DNA of 64,000 nucleotides from UBA5536 sp964592595 (GTDB lineage Bacteria > Bacteroidota > Bacteroidia > Bacteroidales > F082): assembly GCA_964592595.1 (NCBI GenBank), contig CAZQFH010000001.1, forward strand, positions 72,004 through 136,003, given 5' to 3'. The position numbers were made by a program, and so were the translations under genes. Within the stretch, counting starts at the first letter, position 1, and each line of letters begins with the position of its first letter. Of the stretch, positions 1 to 8,373 are shown piece after piece. Under the pieces are notes generated by a model. It searched no databases and had not been told where the DNA came from. It saw only the letters and a program-made list of their open reading frames with translations.

Positions 1-24
1 GGGGTTCGAGTCCCTTCATCCGCA
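1..24 (+). tRNA. 3' end of a tRNA (5' part outside window)
   Basis: The first bases read as a T arm (GGGG, loop TTCGAGT, CCCT) followed by a seven-base acceptor strand CATCCGC and discriminator A at position 24. CCA is not encoded, since CAG follows. The 5' acceptor strand would be GCGGATG. The anticodon lies before the window, so the amino acid cannot be read. Confidence 0.75.
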
Positions 25-124
25 CAGCTTATGATAAGTTGACGAAAATCTGTGTAGCCCGGATTGAATAAAAACTTGCGAGAGTTTTCTTAATCAGTGT
101 TTAGCAGGTTTTCGCCTTTGTTAT

Positions 125-156
125 TTGGAGTAGCTTATCGCAATTCTTTATTTTGG
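125..156 (+). promoter_or_regulatory. possible promoter of tig-clpP-clpX
   Basis: TTG at 125-127 (within ATTTGG) and TATTTTG from 149 resemble the Bacteroidota -33 TTTG and -7 TAnnTTTG boxes. The spacing is about 21 and the -7 box is one base short. It sits 40 bases before the trigger factor ATG. A weak call. Confidence 0.3.
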
Positions 157-197
157 TATTTAATTGAAAGACATATATTATTTAACCTGAATCCCAC

Positions 198-1586
198 ATG
201 AATATCACACAGGAACCGTTGACTGAATTAACAAAAAAAATCCAGATTAGCCTTGATAAGAATGATTATGAAAAAGAAGTGAATGAATCCTTGAAATCAT
301 ATCAACGCAAAGCATCAATGCCCGGCTTCAGGCCTGGAAAAGTGCCTTTTGGTCTGGTAAAAAAAATGTACGGAAAAGCTATACTCGCCGATAAGTTAAA
401 TCAGTTGGTTTCAGATAATCTTAACAATTATATTAACGAGCAAAAGTTGCCGGTTCTGGGTTACCCCATGCCATTGTCAGATCCGGAAGATTTTGATGAT
501 AACGATCAGCGCGAACAATTCGAATTTGCCTTCGAGCTTGCTTTGATGCCCGAATTTGAGCTGAATCTTAACGATAAGGTTGCAAATTACATTCGTATTG
601 AAGCTTCCGAAGAGGATATTCAAAAAACAATTGATAATATTTTGCAAGGTAATCCTGTAATCACCCTGCCCGAAACTATCGGCGCTGACGACCGTGTGAG
701 TGTTGTGCTGGCTGAGGCTGATGACAAAGGAGAAGAAATTGAAGGTGGCTTTGGCAAGGAATTTACCTTCCACATGGATCAGATCAAATCTGCTGAAGCA
801 CGTGAGCAGCTTATTGGCAAGGAGGTGGGTGCCGAATTTATCTTTAACTTTTCGAAAGCTTTGGAGAGTGAGGAAGCCGCCTTTAAAATTCTTGAACTCG
901 AAGAAGACCAGGAAGATATAGCAAAAGCTGATTTCAACATGATCATCGATGAGGTGACTCATGAAGAAAATGCAGTGTTGGATGAAGAGTTGTATGCAAA
1001 GATTTTTCCGGGAGATGAAATCAAAGACGAACAGACTTTTAGCAGTAAAATCAAAGAAGTTATTGAGCGGCAGCACGTAAGTGAATCAGACCGTTATTTT
1101 TTCACCAAAGCTGTTGATCAGTTGATCGAAACTTTTGATGCTCCGCTGCCGGATGATTTTCTGAAGCGCTGGTTGGTGTATAATTCGGAAGGTAAGTTGA
1201 GCGATAAAGATATTGAATCTGAGTATGATACTAAGTATGCCAATAGTATCAAATGGCAAATAATTGAGGCTGAACTACTCAAGAATAATGAAGACCTTAA
1301 AGTAAAAGATGAAGATGTTCGTGAGAAAATGAGATCCTATCTTTTTGCTAATATTGGCCTGAGCCAGGTTGATGAAGATATGAGCAAGCGCATGGAAGGT
1401 ATTGTTGATACCATGCTCGAAAATAAAGAGGAATACCAGCGCCTGCATAATGAATTATTCGAACGCAAACTGGCTGCTTACTTTAAAGAGCAAATGACTT
1501 TGCAAGAGGAAACAATGACTTATGCCGATTTTGTAGCTAAATTAAACGAAGAAAATAACAATAAAAACGAAACTACAGATGAATAA
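198..1586 (+). CDS. tig: trigger factor (ribosome-associated chaperone)
   Basis: Trigger factor binds the ribosome exit tunnel and folds nascent chains in the cytoplasm. The ribosome-docking signature GFRPGKVP is at residues 43-50. It is followed by a poorly conserved, acidic middle region where other phyla have a recognisable FKBP domain, and then a long helical C-terminal chaperone domain. At 462 aa it is slightly longer than the usual 430-450. It overlaps clpP by 8 bases and precedes clpX, the common chaperone-protease arrangement in bacteria. The ATG at 198 is the only sensible start, giving MNITQEPL. Confidence 0.93.
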   Translation: MNITQEPLTELTKKIQISLDKNDYEKEVNESLKSYQRKASMPGFRPGKVPFGLVKKMYGKAILADKLNQLVSDNLNNYINEQKLPVLGYPMPLSDPEDFDDNDQREQFEFAFELALMPEFELNLNDKVANYIRIEASEEDIQKTIDNILQGNPVITLPETIGADDRVSVVLAEADDKGEEIEGGFGKEFTFHMDQIKSAEAREQLIGKEVGAEFIFNFSKALESEEAAFKILELEEDQEDIAKADFNMIIDEVTHEENAVLDEELYAKIFPGDEIKDEQTFSSKIKEVIERQHVSESDRYFFTKAVDQLIETFDAPLPDDFLKRWLVYNSEGKLSDKDIESEYDTKYANSIKWQIIEAELLKNNEDLKVKDEDVREKMRSYLFANIGLSQVDEDMSKRMEGIVDTMLENKEEYQRLHNELFERKLAAYFKEQMTLQEETMTYADFVAKLNEENNNKNETTDE

Positions 1587-2250
1587 CGAATTCCATAAAT
1601 ATGCAACCAAACATCTGGGAATCAACCGTCTCGGATTGGAAAAATACACTTCCACGGTACAAAACTATATTTCACCCACCATTATCGAAGAGCGTCAGCT
1701 CAACATCGCAACGATGGATGTTTTTTCACGATTGATGATGGATCGAATCATCTTTCTGGGTGTTCCTGTTGATGATTATGTAGCAAATATTATTCAGGCA
1801 CAATTACTCTTTCTCGAATCAGTAGATTCAAAGCGTGATATTCAGATTTACCTGAATACACCAGGTGGCTCTGTTTATGCCGGCCTTGGTATTTACGATA
1901 CTATGCAATATATCAATCCTGATGTAGCTACTATTTGTACAGGTATGGCGGCATCTATGGGTGCTGTTTTGCTTTGTGCCGGAGCTCCCGGAAAGCGCAC
2001 TGCATTGAAGCATTCGCGGGTGCTTATCCATCAACCTATGGGAGGTGCTCAGGGTCAGGCTTCTGATATCGAAATTACTGCACGTGAGATTCAGAAACTA
2101 AAAAAGGAGCTCTACGAAATAATCGCTAATCACAGTGGTCAGCATTATAAAAAGATCTGGAAAGATTCGGATCGCGACTATTGGATGACTGCTGAGGAAG
2201 CGAAAGAATACGGCATGATCGACGAAGTTTTGTTAAAAAATAAAGCATAA
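1579..2250 (+). CDS. clpP: ATP-dependent Clp protease proteolytic subunit
   Basis: ClpP forms the tetradecameric serine-protease chamber that degrades proteins unfolded by ClpX or ClpA. The catalytic triad is visible by alignment with the E. coli spacing: Ser126 in GMAASMGAV, His151 in IHQPMGG and Asp200 in SDRDYW. At 223 aa it has an N-terminal extension of about 25-30 residues, as is usual in Bacteroidota. The start overlaps the end of tig by 8 bases, so translation may be coupled. clpX follows 5 bases after the stop, and the two subunits form one protease. Confidence 0.96.
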   Translation: MNNEFHKYATKHLGINRLGLEKYTSTVQNYISPTIIEERQLNIATMDVFSRLMMDRIIFLGVPVDDYVANIIQAQLLFLESVDSKRDIQIYLNTPGGSVYAGLGIYDTMQYINPDVATICTGMAASMGAVLLCAGAPGKRTALKHSRVLIHQPMGGAQGQASDIEITAREIQKLKKELYEIIANHSGQHYKKIWKDSDRDYWMTAEEAKEYGMIDEVLLKNKA

Positions 2251-2255
2251 TTATT

Positions 2256-3485
2256 ATGGCGAAAAAAGGTGATCACTGTTCATTTTGTGGTAAACCCAGA
2301 AAGGATACTGCACTCTTGATTTCAGGTATGGAAGCCCATATTTGCGATCAATGTGTTGAACAAGCGCAATTAATCCTCAAGGAAGAGTTTCAAAACAAAG
2401 GAAGTCACCTGAATATCCCTGATTTTAAGTTGTTGAAACCACTCGAAATCAAAAACTTTCTTGATCAGTACGTTATCGGACAGGATGAAGCTAAAAGAGT
2501 TTTGGCTGTTGCTGTTTATAATCACTACAAACGAATCAATCAGCCGGTATCAAAAGATGAAGTGGAGATAGAGAAATCCAATGTCATCCTTGTGGGCGAA
2601 ACCGGAACGGGAAAAACCCTGCTGGCTCGCACGATTGCCAGAATGCTGCATGTGCCGTTTGCCATTGCTGATGCTACTGTGCTTACTGAGGCAGGATATG
2701 TTGGCGAAGATGTTGAAAGCATTCTTTCGCGTTTGCTGCAAGCTGCCGATTTTGACGTGGCAGCTGCCGAGAGGGGAATCGTATTTATCGATGAGATAGA
2801 CAAAATTGCTCGTAAGAGTGATAATCCCAGCATCACACGCGATGTTTCGGGCGAAGGTGTGCAGCAGGCTTTGTTGAAACTGCTCGAAGGAACCGCGGTG
2901 AATGTTCCACCGCAGGGTGGCCGTAAACATCCCGAACAAAAAATGATTCAGGTGAATACGAGCAATATCCTTTTCATTGCCGGAGGTGCTTTTGATGGTA
3001 TCGAACGGATAATTGCTGCCCGAACCAGAACGAATGTGATTGGCTATGGCAGCGATAAAAAAATTCAGGTGGACAAGCAGAACCTTCTGCAATATGTTTC
3101 TCCGGCCGACCTCAAAAAGTTCGGTTTGATTCCGGAAATAGTGGGTCGTTTGCCAATTCTTACCTATTTAAACCCTTTGGATGCCGAAACATTGAAACGT
3201 ATCCTTACAGATCCGAAAAATGCCTTGACCAAACAGTTCACCAAACTGTTTGAGATGGATGGCATTCAATTGATAATTGAACCCGAAGTGCTTGATTTTA
3301 TCGTTGAGAAATCAACAGCTTTCAAACTGGGAGCCCGTGGTTTGCGCTCAATTCTGGAAGCCATACTTACGGACGATATGTTTGAGATGCCTTCGAAAAA
3401 GACAGTAAAAAAGCTGGTTGTGAATCTTGATTATGCTGAGAAGAAATTCAATAAGGCCGGTTTATCAAAACTCAAAGTAGCTTGA
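2256..3485 (+). CDS. clpX: ATP-dependent Clp protease ATP-binding subunit ClpX
   Basis: AAA+ unfoldase that delivers substrates to ClpP. The N-terminal zinc-binding domain has Cys8, Cys11, Cys30 and Cys33. Walker A GETGTGKT is at 114-121, the pore-1 loop GYVG at 147-150 and Walker B (IVFIDE) ends at Asp179-Glu180. The RGLRSILE sensor-2 region is near residue 365. At 409 aa it is a normal full length. It is the third gene of the tig-clpP-clpX run, separated from clpP by only a few bases, so the two are almost certainly cotranscribed. No obvious terminator follows before the next gene. Confidence 0.97.
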   Translation: MAKKGDHCSFCGKPRKDTALLISGMEAHICDQCVEQAQLILKEEFQNKGSHLNIPDFKLLKPLEIKNFLDQYVIGQDEAKRVLAVAVYNHYKRINQPVSKDEVEIEKSNVILVGETGTGKTLLARTIARMLHVPFAIADATVLTEAGYVGEDVESILSRLLQAADFDVAAAERGIVFIDEIDKIARKSDNPSITRDVSGEGVQQALLKLLEGTAVNVPPQGGRKHPEQKMIQVNTSNILFIAGGAFDGIERIIAARTRTNVIGYGSDKKIQVDKQNLLQYVSPADLKKFGLIPEIVGRLPILTYLNPLDAETLKRILTDPKNALTKQFTKLFEMDGIQLIIEPEVLDFIVEKSTAFKLGARGLRSILEAILTDDMFEMPSKKTVKKLVVNLDYAEKKFNKAGLSKLKVA

Positions 3486-3527
3486 TCTGCAAAAGAATTT
3501 GGCATAGAACTTGCTCATTAGCGCAGC

Positions 3528-4136
3528 ATGATGCGTGGTACAATCATTTTCATTACTTTCCTGCTGCTTGTTAACAGCAAAGGCTGGTCGCAGCAAACTG
3601 CCGATACCACTGATGTGGCTGATACTTTGGTAGTTTTAGCCAAGGTTGAGCATGGCGATACTACACTCATCATGACGCTTCCCGAAGTAAATGTGTATGC
3701 TATGCGTCTTTTCGACAGTCGCAGAGACATCAGAAAAGTGGAACGGTTGATTTATCACGTTAAAAAAGTTTATCCGTTTGCAAAACTGGCCGGTATAAAA
3801 TTGCGCGAATACGATAAGAAACTCGTTAATGCCAAAAATGATCGTGAGCGGAGGCGCATCATGCGCAAGGCAGAAAAAGAAATCAATGAGGAATTTGGTG
3901 GTGACCTCCGCGACTTGACTTTTACGCAAGGTAAGATTCTGCTAAAACTCATTGATCGCGAAACCGGCAACACATCTTATGATCTGGTAAAAGAATTGCG
4001 GGGTGGCTTCACCGCCTTTTTTTATCAGGGATTTGCCCGTATCTGGGGATATAACTTAAAATCAGATTATGACCCTAAGGACGAAGACGAACTCATCGAA
4101 ACCATTGTAACCCTCATCGAACGCGGACAGCTGTGA
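3528..4136 (+). CDS. DUF4294-type secreted protein
   Basis: A 202-aa protein of the Bacteroidota-specific DUF4294 family. A signal peptide (MMRGTIIFITFLLLVNSKGWS) is followed by a Thr/Asp-rich linker, and then the conserved block from about residue 55: LPEVNVYA, a basic helical region rich in RRR/RKAEKE, and the C-terminal GFTAFFYQGFARIWG segment. No catalytic residues are known for the family, and function is unknown. The start could be either Met of the Met-Met pair. Its stop codon directly abuts the stop codon of the convergent sugar transferase, with no spacer. Confidence 0.8.
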   Translation: MMRGTIIFITFLLLVNSKGWSQQTADTTDVADTLVVLAKVEHGDTTLIMTLPEVNVYAMRLFDSRRDIRKVERLIYHVKKVYPFAKLAGIKLREYDKKLVNAKNDRERRRIMRKAEKEINEEFGGDLRDLTFTQGKILLKLIDRETGNTSYDLVKELRGGFTAFFYQGFARIWGYNLKSDYDPKDEDELIETIVTLIERGQL

Positions 4137-5552
4137 TTATTTTCCGCGGCCTTGCAACACGATTAAAACAGTATAAATCAAAATTTTAACATCCATTGCC
4201 AGGCTCATATTTTCGATATAGAGAATATCGTATTTGAGTCGTTCGATCATTTCATCCACATTGCTGGCATAACCGTATTTTACCTGCCCCCAGCTCGTTA
4301 TTCCGGGTTTTACCTTTAGTAGCAGCCGATAATGTGGTGCGCGTTTAACGATTTGATCGATATAATATTGGCGTTCGGGTCGAGGTCCTACCAAAGACAT
4401 ATCTCCTTTTATAACCGTAAAAAACTGCGGTATTTCATCTAATCTTACTTTACGAATAAACTTTCCGAAGGGCGTAATTCGGGGATCGTCTTCACTGGAT
4501 AACTGTGGACCTGCTTTTTCGGCATCGGAATACATACTCCTGAATTTGTGCATTTTAAAGGGTCTGCCCCTTAATCCAATACGTTCTTGTGAATAAAGAA
4601 TCGGCCCTCTTGAAGATAGAATCACACCAAGTGCTGTGAATACATATAGCGGAATCAGTAAAATCATTGCAATAATGGATACCACTACATCAATCAGTCG
4701 TTTCACCGATTGCTGCCAAGCTGGCATCAAATCAGGAGAAATTTGAATGAGCGGCGCATGCCAGATTCCGGAGAGCTTAACCGATCCAAACAAAATATCC
4801 TGCATGATGGGTATTATTTTGATCACGGCGGGTGTGTCTTCCAAAAGGGCAATAATACTGTCGATAGTATCTGTTTCTGATCGCTCAATAGCAATAATAA
4901 CCTCCTCAACCTGATGTTCTTCTACAATCTTTTTGATGTCTTTGTAGGATCCAAGACGGGGTAAAAATTCGCCGATTTTGTAATCGTCTTTGTCATAAAC
5001 ACTGGCAAAGCCTATGAAGATATTACCTGCCGAACGTTCCTGATTTTCAACTTCTTTGTAAATGGCGAGCGCATTACCATTACTTCCGACAATAACAGTA
5101 TTAAAGCCGATTTCTTTACGGTGAATTTTACGCACCGTAACCGATGTGAGTGCTAATCGTCCGGCATATGTAAATAGAAAATGCAAGACAAAAAGCATCG
5201 AAAACGACTGATAATAAGACTTGTAGGTTATGATTACATCATCCAGAATGGCAACAAAAAAGATGACTGTGACGCCAATTAGCGTGATGATAAAGGTTTG
5301 GCCAAGTTCTTTTAGGCGAGCCTTGCGGTATATCCGGCGGTAAGTACCAACAATGGTGTAAAGCAACAGCCAACCCAACGGAATAAAAATGATACCATAC
5401 CAGAAATTCGGATCTTCAAAAATTATCTCAAAATATTCGTGAAAACTGGGATCTTCCGATTGTTTCCTGAAAAAATAGAACAATGCCCAAGCTAATACGG
5501 CAGCCAGCCAGTCTAAAAGCAAATACTTCGCTACTTGTAAATGTCTGTTCAT
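4137..5552 (-). CDS. exopolysaccharide polyprenyl glycosylphosphotransferase
   Basis: Transfers a sugar-1-phosphate to undecaprenyl phosphate at the inner membrane, the first step of exopolysaccharide or O-unit synthesis. Four N-terminal membrane segments (about 10-27, 50-70, 85-105, 115-133) are followed by a Rossmann-like nucleotide-binding region (150-250). The bacterial sugar transferase domain (283-471) has its own membrane hairpin, HKFRSMYSDAE near 335-345 and the PRPE motif at 391-394. At 471 aa it is a typical WcaJ/EpsL-like length. The start overlaps the stop of the upstream lipoprotein gene by one base (TGATG on the minus strand), indicating an operon. The sugar substrate cannot be deduced. 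Confidence 0.9.
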   Translation of the reverse strand: MNRHLQVAKYLLLDWLAAVLAWALFYFFRKQSEDPSFHEYFEIIFEDPNFWYGIIFIPLGWLLLYTIVGTYRRIYRKARLKELGQTFIITLIGVTVIFFVAILDDVIITYKSYYQSFSMLFVLHFLFTYAGRLALTSVTVRKIHRKEIGFNTVIVGSNGNALAIYKEVENQERSAGNIFIGFASVYDKDDYKIGEFLPRLGSYKDIKKIVEEHQVEEVIIAIERSETDTIDSIIALLEDTPAVIKIIPIMQDILFGSVKLSGIWHAPLIQISPDLMPAWQQSVKRLIDVVVSIIAMILLIPLYVFTALGVILSSRGPILYSQERIGLRGRPFKMHKFRSMYSDAEKAGPQLSSEDDPRITPFGKFIRKVRLDEIPQFFTVIKGDMSLVGPRPERQYYIDQIVKRAPHYRLLLKVKPGITSWGQVKYGYASNVDEMIERLKYDILYIENMSLAMDVKILIYTVLIVLQGRGK

Positions 5553-6448
5553 CAGGTGTTCGATCGGTAAATTAATTTGATATTATCCATGTAAAATTTG
5601 GCGCTACCATCCGAAACACTTGATTCAAAATAGATCTTAAAGTTCGATGCGTTGTTGTATGTGCTTACGTTAGGCCCCAGGTTGATATAAATTTTGTTCC
5701 AGCGATCGCTTTTGTTTACGACAATTAATGGCAAATCGACAATAGTACCGCTGATTTCAGCAAACATGCCAACGCCGAATGAATGCGTGCATTTATAATC
5801 CAGCTCAAGCATTACAGGGCTTCCAAGACCTGGTAAAATAAAAGCATTGAAGGAAGCTAATTTGAAGGCGTTTCGTTGATCATCCAGATTGATTTCTCCT
5901 GAGTATGCCGAATGCTCCGAAAGCCAGGCTTCGGGGCTGTTAATGGGATTTGTTTTGTAAATGGCAGTATCGCCCTGACTTGTCTTTTCGATAGAGATAC
6001 TTGCATTTTCAAAATCCTCGATCCAGGCAAAATTGATAGTGTTGTAATATGTCGTTGAGGGATTAATCTGAACAACACTGTCCTCAATAAAATTGAATGC
6101 GTTTACGATATAAGGCTGGTAAAAGGGATAGGGGACGCGTGTGCCGCCAATGCCATTGAGTTTGATGCCAGGCCTGAGCTCCAGCTTTTGTTTTCCTTTG
6201 GCTAAAACAGGTATGGTGGCTGGTAATTCAAAAGCGCCAATCAACTGGTCATTCACATAAACCCAAGCGTCCGTAATGTTATGTGTGTTACTGCCTTGTG
6301 AAAAATAATCAGTACTCAATAACATCGTATCGATGCGGATATAGGCCGGAATAGTTTGATTGCCTTCAAATTTGTTGCATGAAGTTAGTCCCAATCCCAA
6401 ACCTGTAAAAATGAATAGATACAGTGTGTTGCGTAAAATCCCCTGCAT
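5552..6448 (-). CDS. conserved Bacteroidota lipoprotein, function unknown
   Basis: A 298-aa lipoprotein. I place the start at 6448, because translation from there gives a short basic start, a hydrophobic stretch (LYLFIFTGLGLGLTSC) and a lipobox with Cys about 24 residues in. An in-frame start further upstream would add 24 residues ahead of the signal peptide. The mature part looks like an all-beta surface protein: an early segment on a displayed scale-like value (WVYVNDQLIGAFELP), then a C-terminal lectin-like jelly-roll stretch. It lies between a Gfo/Idh oxidoreductase and a sugar transferase and is tightly coupled to the latter, but I cannot assign a role. Confidence 0.7.
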   Translation of the reverse strand: MQGILRNTLYLFIFTGLGLGLTSCNKFEGNQTIPAYIRIDTMLLSTDYFSQGSNTHNITDAWVYVNDQLIGAFELPATIPVLAKGKQKLELRPGIKLNGIGGTRVPYPFYQPYIVNAFNFIEDSVVQINPSTTYYNTINFAWIEDFENASISIEKTSQGDTAIYKTNPINSPEAWLSEHSAYSGEINLDDQRNAFKLASFNAFILPGLGSPVMLELDYKCTHSFGVGMFAEISGTIVDLPLIVVNKSDRWNKIYINLGPNVSTYNNASNFKIYFESSVSDGSAKFYMDNIKLIYRSNT

Positions 6449-6520
6449 AAATATTTGGTTCACCTTAATTCTATCTCCTAACGACTGGTAAGAGCGCCTT
6501 ATTGCACAGGATTGCAACAA

Positions 6521-7510
6521 TTATTTAATCTGGCCGACATTTTTGTTTACTTCCTCTAAAATCTTGTAAGCCAGCTTGAGGACTTCCACTCCATCTTCAA
6601 TGCTAACAGCAGGCGTTTGATCATTAACGATGGCTTCATAGAATTTCTCCAATTCCATTTTGATCGCATTAACAGGGCTAATCTCAGGTTTTTCGAACGA
6701 GATTTGCTTTGATCCTTTGCCTTCGCCCAGATCAAGCACCATGGCCATAGGATCATCGGGTTCTGTGCTGATACTTTTCATCCTTACAATTTCGCTTTGC
6801 TTTTCAAGGAAATCAACTGTAATGTAGGCATCTTTCTGAAAAAAGCGAGCTTTGCGCATGTTTTTAAGAGAGATACGGCTGGCCGTAAGATTTGCCACTG
6901 CCCCGTTTTCGAAAGTGATACGTGCGTTGGTGATATCGGGCGTGTCGCTTACCACAGCCACTCCGCTGGCACTAATACTTTTTACTTTTGACCGTATAGA
7001 ACTCAAAACAATATCGATGTCGTGGACCATCAAATCCAGTATCACCGGAACATCCGTTCCCCTGGGATTGAATTGTGCCAAGCGATGAGCTTCGATAAAT
7101 AAGGGATTATTGAGGCTGTTTTGAACTGCCAGAAAAGCCGGATTAAAACGTTCAACATGACCTACCTGCACTTTTACACGTGACTCGCGTGCCAGTTTAA
7201 TCAGCTCATTGGCTTCGGCAGGTGTCGCAACAACAGGCTTTTCGATGAATACATGACGCGATTTGTTTAATGATTGTGCGGCACAACTAAAATGCGAAAC
7301 AGTTGGCGTAACAATATCCACAACTTCTGTGGCATCAATCAATGCTTCGATGGAATCGAAAGCTTTTAAATTAAAATCTTTAGCAACTTTTTGTGCATTG
7401 GCAACATCCGTATCATAAAACCCTATGAGTTCATATTCAGGTATTTGCTGGATACATTTCAAGTGTATTTTGCCTAAATGGCCGGCTCCTAAAACCCCAA
7501 TTTTCAGCAT
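6521..7510 (-). CDS. Gfo/Idh/MocA family oxidoreductase
   Basis: NAD(P)-dependent sugar-type oxidoreductase. The N-terminal Rossmann fold has GAGHLG at 8-13 and the family signature EKP at 90-92 (HVFIEKPVVATP). The C-terminal half is the usual alpha/beta substrate domain, including GHVERFNP and a conserved HDIDIV. At 329 aa it is a normal length. It is the first gene of a minus-strand run with the lipoprotein and the glycosylphosphotransferase, which fits modification of a sugar nucleotide or glycan. The substrate cannot be told from sequence. It is transcribed divergently from pcm. Confidence 0.9.
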   Translation of the reverse strand: MLKIGVLGAGHLGKIHLKCIQQIPEYELIGFYDTDVANAQKVAKDFNLKAFDSIEALIDATEVVDIVTPTVSHFSCAAQSLNKSRHVFIEKPVVATPAEANELIKLARESRVKVQVGHVERFNPAFLAVQNSLNNPLFIEAHRLAQFNPRGTDVPVILDLMVHDIDIVLSSIRSKVKSISASGVAVVSDTPDITNARITFENGAVANLTASRISLKNMRKARFFQKDAYITVDFLEKQSEIVRMKSISTEPDDPMAMVLDLGEGKGSKQISFEKPEISPVNAIKMELEKFYEAIVNDQTPAVSIEDGVEVLKLAYKILEEVNKNVGQIK

Positions 7511-7526
7511 AAGCGATACTTTTGCG

Positions 7527-7534
7527 CAAAAGTA
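7527..7534 (-). promoter_or_regulatory. -7 box for the oxidoreductase gene inside an 18-bp palindrome
   Basis: On the minus strand TACTTTTG matches the Bacteroidota -7 consensus TAnnTTTG and lies 17 bases before the ATG. It is one half of the perfect palindrome at 7517-7534 (TACTTTTGCGCAAAAGTA), so the same box also reads on the plus strand. No -33 TTTG was found at the right spacing. Confidence 0.4.
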
Positions 7535-7612
7535 GCTTTTTTTGTCGACCGCTTATTGCTAATTTCGCTCACGTCAATTTTAGAATTACTCTAAATTACC
7601 GTTGCAAGAGTT

Positions 7613-8263
7613 ATGCAGGATACATACCGACACAAAGGATTAAGAAAACAGCTAATTGAAAGCCTGCGCCAGAAGGATATCACCGATGAGGCAGTGCTCA
7701 GTGCCATGCAGAAGATTCCGCGACATGTATTTCTGGATTCTTCTTTTTTGGAGTTTGCCTATCAGGATAAGCCCTTCCCGATCGGATCAGGACAAACCAT
7801 TTCGCAGCCTTACACTGTTGCTTTTCAAACGCAGCTTTTATTGGTTAAAAAAGGGCTGAAGGTGCTCGAAATAGGCACAGGTTCGGCTTATCAAGCCAGT
7901 GTGCTGGCCGAGATGGGCGCAAAAGTTTATAGCATCGAAAGGCAGCGTAAACTCTTTATCAAAACCAAAACCTTTATGCAGCAGCATTTACCCTATAAAC
8001 TTAATCTGTTTTTGGGTGATGGTAACGAAGGCTTGCCAAGTTATGCTCCATTCGACAGGATTCTGATCACGGCAGCGGCTCCTGAAATACCACTGGCTTT
8101 GCTCGATCAGCTAAAACCGGGTGGGATTATGGTGATCCCTTTGGGTGCTGGCGGCCAGCAGGATATGTTGCGCATCATCAAACAGGAAAACGGCGAAATG
8201 ATTAAAGAAGAGCATGGCGCTTTTCGTTTTGTTCCGATGCTTGGTAATATTGGAAACGACTAA
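7613..8263 (+). CDS. pcm: protein-L-isoaspartate O-methyltransferase
   Basis: SAM-dependent repair enzyme that methylates isoaspartyl residues in damaged cytoplasmic proteins. The family signature IGSGQTISQPYTVA is at 57-70, and methyltransferase motif I (LEIGTGSAYQ) begins at about residue 85. A post-motif YSIERQ and a DRILITAAAPEIP block follow. At 216 aa it matches the family. It stands alone between a divergent oxidoreductase and the downstream phenylalanine hydroxylase, 110 bases away. Confidence 0.95.
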   Translation: MQDTYRHKGLRKQLIESLRQKDITDEAVLSAMQKIPRHVFLDSSFLEFAYQDKPFPIGSGQTISQPYTVAFQTQLLLVKKGLKVLEIGTGSAYQASVLAEMGAKVYSIERQRKLFIKTKTFMQQHLPYKLNLFLGDGNEGLPSYAPFDRILITAAAPEIPLALLDQLKPGGIMVIPLGAGGQQDMLRIIKQENGEMIKEEHGAFRFVPMLGNIGND

Positions 8264-8373
8264 GCTTTAAGTTTTCTTAAGAATTTTCCTATCCTTCATC
8301 TGCAAACGATTGCAATCATGTAATTCCTTTTACTTATTTTTGGCTTATCTAAAACGATTCTAAATTAGTTACC

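Noticed and set aside
477..1076. 199-residue minus-strand open frame
   Set aside because: Antisense to trigger factor; no recognisable protein features.
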